Shown: positions 1 to 5,024, numbered from the stretch's first letter. The stretch: 5,356 nucleotides of DNA from Sedimentisphaerales bacterium (GCA_030630905.1 DAOVMB010000216.1:1-5356), one strand, 5' to 3'. The notes: generated by a model not told the origin, from the sequence alone. Program-made: numbers and translations.

Positions 1-113
1 GAGTCGAGAAGGAGATAGCGGTCGCGCTTCGTATTGACATTGTCTGCCATCACAAATGACGACATTGACATAGCCCAGGCGATTGTCGCCACAATAACGT
101 AACGACTCACCAC
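1..113 (-). CDS. Exported protein, N-terminus only (gene runs off left edge)
   Basis: This is the first 37 codons of a gene read leftwards out of the window. From a GTG at 113-111 (a second GTG follows at 110-108) the frame encodes a short basic start (VVSRY), a hydrophobic stretch (VIVATIAWAM) and a small-residue end (SSFVMA) before DNVNTKRDRYLLLDS. That is a textbook Sec signal peptide with likely cleavage after the Ala at about residue 23. A GGAAAAG motif at 128-122 sits 8 bases before the first GTG. The frame stays open back to a TAA at 299-297, but the upstream part is AT-rich, has no in-frame ATG, and would put the signal peptide internally, so the GTG is preferred. A TATAAA at 144-139 could be a -10 box but has no good -35. 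The mature start RDRYLLLDS recalls, from memory only, large planctomycete exported proteins with a GH32-like beta-propeller; that family call is weak. The signal peptide is solid. Confidence 0.62.
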   Translation of the reverse strand, partial: MVSRYVIVATIAWAMSMSSFVMADNVNTKRDRYLLLD

Positions 114-296
114 GCCGATTTCTTTTCCGTATTGATGTTTTATAGCATCCTTTACTTTCAGATTAAAACAGTCCAATGCCTGCAATTCTCTTGTCCTACT
201 TAAAAATTCGATCTTGTTTAATTCCAACAGCTTATATAAATTCCATGAATAACAATGAGGGGTTAATTCTATGGAAATATTCGGGAGTAAGCAACC

Positions 297-494
297 TTAA
301 AAATCCTTGCCAAGCTGCACAAAGTCGCATACTCGATCAGTTGCTGTGAGATACCACGTACCAACTGGACACTTATAGGCCACCATATCAAGGCAGGTTA
401 TTGTATCGCCTGCCAACGTGAGGATGCCCATGCCCCATTCACTCAAGATCAAAAGATCCTCGATACCGTCCCTACTGAAGTCTGCTATACTGTG
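297..494 (-). pseudogene. Relic of one FG-GAP/VCBS-like beta-propeller repeat
   Basis: The minus frame ending at a TAA (299-297) reads ADFSRDGIEDLLI, then a W-G-M-G-I-L-T-L strand, then GTWYLTATDRV and CDF. This is the layout of an FG-GAP/VCBS-type repeat: an Asp-rich D-x-x-x-D-G-x-x-D loop, a strand with WGxGIL, a loop, a GTWYL-type strand, and the beginning of the next GDFDGDG loop. Such repeats normally occur several in a row in exported or surface proteins of about 300 residues or more; here there is one repeat, with the second Asp loop degraded to FVQLGKDF. The open frame extends upstream only to a TAG at 551-549. It has no ATG, ribosome-binding site or signal peptide; the only in-frame start is a TTG at 542. 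A strong plus-strand promoter lies directly against it. I read it as the remnant of a lost propeller gene, not an expressed small protein. The next in-frame gene (1-113) has its own signal peptide, so the two are probably unrelated. Confidence 0.5.
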
Positions 495-501
495 TATCAC
501 G

Positions 502-530
502 TTGACTGACAATGGTACTACTGATATAAT
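502..530 (+). promoter_or_regulatory. Sigma-70-type extended -10 promoter for the pseudopilin operon
   Basis: A -35 box TTGACT (502-507, 5/6 to consensus) is followed by a 17-base spacer and a perfect -10 box TATAAT (525-530). A TG one base upstream of the -10 (522-523) makes it an extended -10. Transcription would begin near 537, giving a leader of about 46 bases before the ATG at 583. It is the best promoter-like match in the window and points at the tandem pseudopilin genes. Confidence 0.72.
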
Positions 531-582
531 AGCGATTGGCAAACTCAGCTATCCAGCGCCGCTTTGTGAAAGGAGATAGCTT

Positions 583-1356
583 ATGCGTAAACAAATGGCT
601 TTTACGCTCATCGAGCTTTTGGTGGTCATCGCCATCATTGCGATGCTGATGGCTATCCTGATGCCGGCCCTGCACAGGGCGCGCGAACAGGGCATGCGGG
701 CGGTTTGTCTGAGCAACGTCAAGCAGTTGGCCCTCGCCTGGCAGGTGTACGCCGACGAGAACGACGACCGGATCGTTAGCTCGATTACCACGCCGGCACT
801 TCTGCCCCGGCTCGGCCTGATCGGCGAGGCGTGCTGGGTCCTCGATGACTTCTATACCACTGACAATCAGGAGAGAATCGATGCCATCGAGAATGGAGCC
901 CTGTTTCCCTACACACAGGACCTCGATCTTTATAAGTGTCCTTCCGGTGTCCGCGGTGAGACCCGGACCTACGTCATCAACAACGCTATGAACGGCAACA
1001 CCGACCGTTGTGGCTGGAGCCCGCCGGAAGATGTCAATTGGAACATCAAGAGAACCACACAGATTCGCCAGCCCGCAACCCGGTTCGTCTTCGTCGACCA
1101 GGGACGCATCGGCCCCGAAGGGTGGGTAACATGCTATAGTCAGCCCAGTTGGTGGGACTGGGTCCCCGTCCGCCACGGCAAAGGTACCACCTTTTCCTTT
1201 GCCGATGGTCACTGTGAATACTGGAAATGGAAGGATCCGCGCACGCTCACCCATAGTTGGGGTAATCTGGTCGGTAATCCTCATCAACCGGGCAATCCGG
1301 ACCTCCACAGGGTTCAGAAAGCAATGTGGGGCGAACTGGGCTATATTCCCGAATAA
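583..1356 (+). CDS. Prepilin-type H-X9-DG protein (pseudopilin-like), copy 1
   Basis: This 257-residue protein has a class III (type IV prepilin) signal: a short basic leader MRKQMA, then FTLIELLVV with Phe at mature +1 and Glu at +5, and a hydrophobic helix to about residue 30. The residue before the cut is Ala instead of the usual Gly. After a helix (NVKQLALAWQVYADEND) comes a beta-rich domain containing YKCP (118-120) and the H-X9-DG signature: His198, nine residues, Asp208-Gly209, then a WKW segment. Cys42, Cys84 and Cys119 are shared with the next gene's product. Prepilin peptidase would cleave and methylate it, and a type II secretion/type IV pilus-like system would assemble or display it in the cell envelope; the particular role of this expanded family is unknown. 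AGGAG at 571-575, 7 bases before the ATG, sets the start. It is first in a two-gene operon behind a strong promoter, and is more than half identical by eye to the second gene. Confidence 0.9.
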   Translation: MRKQMAFTLIELLVVIAIIAMLMAILMPALHRAREQGMRAVCLSNVKQLALAWQVYADENDDRIVSSITTPALLPRLGLIGEACWVLDDFYTTDNQERIDAIENGALFPYTQDLDLYKCPSGVRGETRTYVINNAMNGNTDRCGWSPPEDVNWNIKRTTQIRQPATRFVFVDQGRIGPEGWVTCYSQPSWWDWVPVRHGKGTTFSFADGHCEYWKWKDPRTLTHSWGNLVGNPHQPGNPDLHRVQKAMWGELGYIPE

Positions 1357-1361
1357 GGAGG
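1355..1361 (+). promoter_or_regulatory. Ribosome-binding site overlapping the upstream stop codon
   Basis: AAGGAGG is a near-perfect anti-16S match, and its first two bases are the last two bases of the copy 1 TAA stop (1354-1356). It lies 6 bases before the copy 2 ATG at 1368. It decides the copy 2 start and suggests that terminating ribosomes reinitiate on the second gene, which would keep the two products in proportion. Confidence 0.8.
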
Positions 1362-1367
1362 TTACTT

Positions 1368-2138
1368 ATGCGAGGTCGAAATGCTTTTACGCTAATCGAG
1401 CTATTGGTGGTCATTGCCGTTATTGCCGTGCTGATGGCCATCCTGATGCCGGCGCTAAACAGGGCGAGGGAGCAGGGTAAACGGGCCGTGTGCATGAGCA
1501 ACCTCAAGCAGCTTATGCTCGCCTGGGTGTTGTATGCAGATGACCACGACCAGAGGATCGTCAACTCCTGTACGGTGAGTGGAACGGGTGGACACCCTCA
1601 GTCGGAGCCCTGCTGGCTCTACTTCTATAACGAGCCATTAGAGCAGACCCGCATCGATGGAGTGAAGAGGGGATCCCTGTTCCCCTACGCCAACGATTTG
1701 AAGCTGTATAAGTGTCCCACGGGTATCCGCGGTGAGGTAAACACCTACGGCATTGTGGACGCGATGAACGGTGAGATGACGTACCAGAGCGTGCCGAAGA
1801 GCGTGTACATCCTCAGGAAGACCGAGATCGAGCGTCCGGGCGAGCGGTTTGTGTTCGTGGATGAGGGCAGGACCTCCACCCAGAGCTGGACCGTGCCTTA
1901 TGCCCAGGAGCGGTGGTGGGACTCGCCCCCGGTCCGGCACGGCAACGGCAGCAATTGGGGATTTGCGGACAGCCACGTGGAATACTGGAAGTGGCGGGAC
2001 TCTCGAACCACTCAACTCGGCAGGCGGGAAGGCAACTGGAATGACTTGGTTACCGCCACGGGCAATGAGGACCTCTACCGTGTGCAGAAGGCGGCGTGGG
2101 GCAAGTTAGGGTACGAGCCAAACCCTTCCGACCTATAG
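1368..2138 (+). CDS. Prepilin-type H-X9-DG-like protein (pseudopilin-like), copy 2
   Basis: This 256-residue paralogue of the preceding protein matches it along its whole length: leader MRGRNA, cleavage before FTLIELLVV, a hydrophobic helix to about residue 30, LKQLMLAWVLYADDHD, LYKCP, RFVFVDEGR, and a conserved end around RVQKAAWGKLGYEPN. The signature is altered: His191, nine residues, then Asp201-Ser202-His203, so the usual Gly is Ser. A longer version starting with GTG at 1326 is possible on paper, but it would overlap copy 1 and place 14 residues before the prepilin leader. The ATG at 1368 follows AAGGAGG (1355-1361) by 6 bases and gives a correct leader. The gap to copy 1 is 11 bases, and the ribosome-binding site overlaps the copy 1 stop, so translation is probably coupled. 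Tandem duplication is the simplest origin. Its partners in a pilus or secretion complex cannot be told from this window. No hairpin-plus-T terminator is evident after the stop. Confidence 0.9.
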   Translation: MRGRNAFTLIELLVVIAVIAVLMAILMPALNRAREQGKRAVCMSNLKQLMLAWVLYADDHDQRIVNSCTVSGTGGHPQSEPCWLYFYNEPLEQTRIDGVKRGSLFPYANDLKLYKCPTGIRGEVNTYGIVDAMNGEMTYQSVPKSVYILRKTEIERPGERFVFVDEGRTSTQSWTVPYAQERWWDSPPVRHGNGSNWGFADSHVEYWKWRDSRTTQLGRREGNWNDLVTATGNEDLYRVQKAAWGKLGYEPNPSDL

Positions 2139-2150
2139 CCAGAATTGATG

Positions 2151-2258
2151 TTACTCGAATTCCTGCAATAACTTCAGTAATTTGCGGTCGAGCTTGTGGC
2201 CGTGGAAGTCTTCGTATTTCACGTCTTTTCGGCCGGAGTCGACGATGCCGAACGAGCC
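2151..2258 (-). pseudogene. Orphan 3' end of a GH5 glycoside hydrolase gene
   Basis: The minus strand encodes GSFGIVDSGRKDV, then YEDFHGHKLDRKLL, then LLQEFE and a TAA (2153-2151). It differs from the last 34 residues of the intact GH5 protein encoded at 3934-5016 by two Glu-to-Lys changes plus one extra Glu at the end. At DNA level, 2161-2259 matches 3941-4039 at 89 of 99 positions in the same orientation. Similarity stops just upstream of the GSFG codons, where the sequence becomes an AT-rich, repetitive tract, and at the stop codon on the other side. Nothing of the catalytic barrel is present, so it cannot be an enzyme. Within the 34 codons, six carry only synonymous differences and two change the residue, so the two sequences probably diverged while both were coding; this copy then looks like what is left of a former GH5 paralogue. 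A short open frame continues upstream to 2354 but resembles translated repeat sequence. Confidence 0.85.
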
Positions 2259-2282
2259 GAGTAGGATTGTCGGTTTACGGTT

Positions 2283-2341
2283 GCCAATTTGCGATTTCTT
2301 TATTAAAATCGTCAAACGAAGATCGGAAATCGAAAATTGCC
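2283..2341. repeat. Imperfect inverted repeat in AT-rich spacer
   Basis: CAATTTGCGATTTC (2285-2298) is answered on the other side by GAAATCGAAAATTG (2326-2339), a 14-base inverted repeat with a single mismatch around a 27-base loop. The loop and arms also share AAATC/GATTT-type words (AAAATCG, GGAAATCG), giving the tract a simple-repeat look. It adjoins the broken upstream edge of the GH5 tail relic. It could be a short intergenic palindromic repeat or a scar of the rearrangement. There is no T-run after it on either strand, so a terminator role is not supported. Confidence 0.4.
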
Positions 2342-2483
2342 CAGGGTGTTTCAATATGAAGATGAGGATTTTCAGTCTTTCGCTGGGTTAGCCTGAAAAG
2401 ATTACTTCTTATATCGATACCGGCTGCCGTTTAGCGCACATCGGAAATATCTCACGAGCTTCTCTAATTATTCACTTTTTGAC

Positions 2484-2512
2484 TTGAAAATAATGCATCA
2501 AACGTGTATAAT
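2484..2512 (+). promoter_or_regulatory. Sigma-70-type promoter for the dockerin-protein gene
   Basis: A -35-like TTGAAA (2484-2489, 4/6) is separated by exactly 17 bases from a perfect -10 TATAAT (2507-2512). The surrounding DNA is AT-rich. Transcription should begin near 2519-2520, leaving an unusually long leader of about 121 bases before the ATG at 2641. From about 2360 to the -35 I see no gene, RNA or repeat. Confidence 0.65.
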
Positions 2513-2519
2513 CCGAATG

Positions 2520-2640
2520 TAAGCTCTTAAATAAACTGTAAAGGAAACTGCCGACCAAGAAGTCCATAAACCAGGCAGTGCGTTAGCAGTTCTCACAAAA
2601 GGTTAATCGGCTCGCACGTGAGCTTCCGGAGGCTCTTGAA
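2520..2640 (+). promoter_or_regulatory. Long 5' leader with competing hairpins over the ribosome-binding site
   Basis: Several base-pairing options are visible in this untranslated stretch. ACTGCC (2547-2552) pairs with GGCAGT (2574-2579), and the same arm, as AACTGC (2546-2551), can instead pair with GCAGTT (2586-2591). Near the start codon, GAGCTT (2620-2625) can pair with AGGCTC (2630-2635, one G-U pair), closing a CCGG tetraloop and burying the ribosome-binding site GGAGG (2628-2632). Alternatively, GAGC (2620-2623) can pair upstream with GCTC (2610-2613), or GAGCTT with AAGCTC (2521-2526), leaving the site free. This is the arrangement of a translational switch. Each stem is short and may be chance, and I do not recognise a known riboswitch class. 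The ribosome-binding site is 8 bases from the ATG and fixes the start at 2641. Confidence 0.35.
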
Positions 2641-3765
2641 ATGTCAACAAGTTCAAGAATAGTATCGTTATGTACGGTGGTCCTCTTTACCACAGCAGTT
2701 GTTTACTCCGAACCGATTATAGCAGACCATAATGCTGCGGCAAACTTTGACCACATACCCGATTACTGGATTGGAAAAGCAAAGCGGGACTTTAAATTGG
2801 CTTATGGTCACACATCTCATGGAAGCCAGGTAATTTCGGGAAAAAATATGATTAATGGTTTCACCGGCAGCGGTGATAATTACGCTGTTGATTGTGACGG
2901 TTATGACTGCAAGGACTGCCTATATGACTACTGCGACGACCGTACTTACTATAGTTCCGGTGGCAATCATGACATAGCGCCATCGGGGACTCTCTCTTTT
3001 TTTGACAGATACCCCTCAGGCGATCTTGGCAATCCCGACAGGACCACGTGGGCAGACAAGACTCGGACCATGCTGGACGACCCGCGATATGACGATAGGA
3101 ACGTGGTAATGTGGTCTTGGTGCGGTCAGGCCAATACATCCGAGGCCAACATTCAGCTCTATCTTAATCTGATGAGTCAGCTTGAGATCGATTATCCACA
3201 CATCACATTTATCTATATGACCGGCCATCTCAATGGCACCGGCGAGACGGGAAACCTGTATCAGCGGAACAATCAGATTCGCGACTACTGCACGGCAAAC
3301 AACAAAATCCTTTTCGATTTTGCCGACATCGAAAGCTACGATCCGGATGGCAACTACTTCCGCGATAAGAACGCCGAGGATGACTGCGACTACTGGGTCA
3401 ATGGATCCAAACATAACTGGGCGGATGAATGGTGTGCCGCCAATCCGGGGAAGTGCCCTTCTTGCAGTCATTGTGCTCACTCTCGTTGCGTAAGTTGCTA
3501 CCTCAAAGGAAAAGCGTTCTGGTGGATGATGGCAAGACTTGCAGGGTGGGACGGATGCACCGCTGTAGATGGTGACATTAATGGAGATTGCAAGGTTGAT
3601 TTTTACGATTACGGCATAATGGCCTCTTGGTGGCTGGATACGGAGTGCAATAGGTCGAACGATTGGTGCGAGTGGGCTGACTTCAGCCGAGATATAGATG
3701 GCGACGTCAGTATGGAGGATCTATCGGTGGTTACCACTAACTGGCTAAAAGAATGCTACGATTAG
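2641..3765 (+). CDS. Secreted SGNH-like protein with C-terminal type I dockerin-like domain
   Basis: This 374-residue protein starts with a Sec signal peptide (basic Arg6, hydrophobic VVLFTTAVV, likely cut after Ser23). Residues 24-305 form one domain with an alternating alpha/beta look: LAYGHTSHGSQ (53-63), a strand-turn VVMWSWCGQAN (155-165), ITFIYMTGHLNGTG (188-201), KILFDFADIESYDPDG (222-237) and KHNWADEW (257-264), ending AFWWMMARLAGWDG. The order suggests an SGNH/GDSL-hydrolase-like fold, with Ser59 or Ser62 and His258 or His280 as candidate active residues, but no canonical GDS block is present, so the enzyme call is tentative. Residues 309-374 are dockerin-like: loop 1 DINGDCKVDFYD has Asp/Asn at 312, 314, 316, 320 and 323; loop 2 (347-360) is less regular; each is followed by a Trp-ending helix. 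Type I dockerins bind calcium and dock on cohesins; no cohesin is in view. Two cysteine clusters (85-98 and 265-286) are unusual. GGAGG at 2628-2632 sets the start. Confidence 0.85.
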   Translation: MSTSSRIVSLCTVVLFTTAVVYSEPIIADHNAAANFDHIPDYWIGKAKRDFKLAYGHTSHGSQVISGKNMINGFTGSGDNYAVDCDGYDCKDCLYDYCDDRTYYSSGGNHDIAPSGTLSFFDRYPSGDLGNPDRTTWADKTRTMLDDPRYDDRNVVMWSWCGQANTSEANIQLYLNLMSQLEIDYPHITFIYMTGHLNGTGETGNLYQRNNQIRDYCTANNKILFDFADIESYDPDGNYFRDKNAEDDCDYWVNGSKHNWADEWCAANPGKCPSCSHCAHSRCVSCYLKGKAFWWMMARLAGWDGCTAVDGDINGDCKVDFYDYGIMASWWLDTECNRSNDWCEWADFSRDIDGDVSMEDLSVVTTNWLKECYD

Positions 3766-3933
3766 CAATGAATCTTGTGCCTATCAATCTACAACAGCCC
3801 TCAAGCATCTCGCCGCCTTCGGCTCCGCTCGGAATCACGGTTTTGCCGCCTACTCATTGGATTTTAGGTTTTGTTAGACGTTCTTAATTCGTAGTAGTCA
3901 AAACAGGTAGTTCGTCTATTTCAATCCAAAGTT
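3766..3933. other. Convergent intergenic spacer with a small GC-rich block
   Basis: This is the gap between two genes that end towards each other. It holds a GC-rich block (3811-3850) with a 4-bp hairpin GCCG-CCTT-CGGC at 3812-3823 and a following CGGTTTTGCCG at 3838-3848. A bidirectional terminator would be expected here, but the stem is short and not followed by a clear T-run on either strand, so none is called. No coding relic was found in it. Confidence 0.3.
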
Positions 3934-5016
3934 TTAAAATTCCTGCAGCAGTTCCAGTAATTTTCGGTCGAGCTTGTGGCCGTGGAAGTCCTCGTATTCG
4001 ACGTCTTTTCGGCCGGAGTCGACAATGCCGAACGAGCCGCGTAAGTTCCAGACGGCCAGGCCGATGCCGTGCGCCGTCAGAATCTCCAGAACGTCCCTGA
4101 GCCATGCCAGAACCACATTGTGAGGCGTCCTGTTATAGGCGCCGCCCTCGCCGCAGTGTACGCCCACGCCTTTTTTCGCGAGGTCGGCCCATTTCTTGTA
4201 ATGCTGCTCCAGGCGCTTGCGGTCCCAGCCGTGCCCGGGCCATGCCGGCTCGGGATAATTCTTACTATTGACCCATGAAGCGCCGTAGTGACTGATGAAC
4301 ATCGGCTGATACGCCCGTGTACTCTGGCCGATACCCAGGTCGGCCAATTCCGGAGCCGGCACGTTGCCGTAACTCATGCCGTCGGCAATGACGATGCGGT
4401 CAGGATTAATCTCGCGAATCGCCTTCACTGTCGTGCGGACCACCCGTTCATGATCGGCCCGGCTCATGCGATTGCCGATGGAAGGCGGTTCGTTGATAAG
4501 GTCGAAGCTAAGCTTGTCCTTCGAGATGCCGCTGTAGCGCTTCGCCATCATCTGCCAATGGTAGCAGAAAGCTTTTAACGGCTCGGCGTCCTTCCAGAGA
4601 TTATGCGGTTCGGCGAATTCCCTGTTGACCGAGTAGCCGGGCCCGCGATGAAAATTCAGGCTCACGTGCAGGCCGTATTTGCCGGCAAGATCAACGGCCC
4701 GGTCGAGCTTCTCAAGCATCGGCTCGTGGAGCTTGTAGTCGTCCCCATCCTCTATCCACAGTCGATAGCACATCGGTAAACGAACGAAGTCGAAGCCCCA
4801 GTCGCGCATCCAGCGGAAATCATCTTCCCGGAAGTCGCCCTTGCTTCGCATTGTGAACATGTCCAGCAGATTAAACCCCCGCCAACGCGGCAACATTTTC
4901 TGTACCGGCTCATTGCCGGCCTTTTCTTTCTTCTGCGAGCCCCGCGCAAACCCCGGCACCGCCGTCGCCGCCCCCGCAGCCACCATCTTCAAAAAATCCC
5001 GTCGATTATTCTCCAT
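3934..5016 (-). CDS. Tat-exported glycoside hydrolase family 5 (cellulase-like)
   Basis: This 360-residue enzyme begins MENNRRDFLKM, a twin-arginine (Tat) signal with RRDFLK at 5-10, followed by AAGAATAVPGFA and a linker, so it is exported folded. Residues 42-325 form a GH5-type (beta/alpha)8 barrel: WRGFNLLD (45-52), FVRLP with Arg79, LNFHR with His123, the acid/base motif LINEP (Asn175-Glu176), HYG (His243-Tyr244), the nucleophile motif CGEGG (Glu290) and AVWNL with Trp323. All key GH5 residues are present. The family hydrolyses beta-1,4 glucans, mannans or related chains with retention of configuration; substrate and subfamily cannot be fixed by eye. There is no dockerin or carbohydrate-binding module. 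A start at 5118 would add 34 residues before the Tat motif; the ATG at 5016, with GAGGAG at 5030-5025 placed 8 bases ahead, is preferred. It is divergent from der and convergent with the dockerin gene. Its last 34 codons recur at 2157-2258. Confidence 0.92.
   Translation of the reverse strand: MENNRRDFLKMVAAGAATAVPGFARGSQKKEKAGNEPVQKMLPRWRGFNLLDMFTMRSKGDFREDDFRWMRDWGFDFVRLPMCYRLWIEDGDDYKLHEPMLEKLDRAVDLAGKYGLHVSLNFHRGPGYSVNREFAEPHNLWKDAEPLKAFCYHWQMMAKRYSGISKDKLSFDLINEPPSIGNRMSRADHERVVRTTVKAIREINPDRIVIADGMSYGNVPAPELADLGIGQSTRAYQPMFISHYGASWVNSKNYPEPAWPGHGWDRKRLEQHYKKWADLAKKGVGVHCGEGGAYNRTPHNVVLAWLRDVLEILTAHGIGLAVWNLRGSFGIVDSGRKDVEYEDFHGHKLDRKLLELLQEF
3937..4038 (-). repeat. Intact-gene copy of the duplicated GH5 3' segment
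   Basis: This is the partner of the relic at 2157-2258, lying in the same orientation 1,780 bases away. It encodes the final 34 residues of the GH5 enzyme, from just after the last barrel strand (Trp323) to the C-terminus. Ten nucleotides differ over the 102 bases. Two such direct repeats could also serve as substrates for recombination that would delete the dockerin gene between them. Confidence 0.85.
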
Positions 5017-5024
5017 AATATCTG

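Noticed and set aside
1..542. One continuous minus-strand gene joining the FG-GAP relic to the left-edge protein
   Set aside because: They share a frame, but a TAA at 299-297 separates them and a full signal peptide begins at 113, so a read-through product makes little sense.
472..1308. Long minus-strand open frame of 278 codons
   Set aside because: It lies opposite the first pseudopilin gene, has no family-like motifs or ribosome-binding site, and the plus-strand protein is clearly recognised.
1326..1367. Longer GTG start for the second pseudopilin
   Set aside because: It would overlap the first gene and put 14 extra residues before the prepilin leader; the ATG at 1368 has an excellent ribosome-binding site.
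2182..2391. Small plus-strand frames across 2096-2391
   Set aside because: They run antisense to the GH5 relic and through AT-rich repeat-like sequence, and lack start signals or recognisable protein features.
2479..2512. TTGACT at 2479-2484 as the -35 box of the dockerin-gene promoter
   Set aside because: It is a better hexamer than TTGAAA but sits 22 bases from the -10 box, too far for normal sigma-70 spacing; TTGAAA gives exactly 17.
2520..2640. Known riboswitch such as the cyclic di-GMP-I class
   Set aside because: The conserved core words and tetraloop-receptor arrangement of that class are not recognisable here, so only a generic structured leader is reported.
3016..3480. Minus-strand open frame of 154 codons inside the dockerin gene
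   Set aside because: It is a shadow of the well-supported plus-strand gene, with repetitive hydrophobic content and no start signal.
3812..3848. Rho-independent terminator between the convergent genes
   Set aside because: The stem is only 4 bp and no T-run follows it in either direction.
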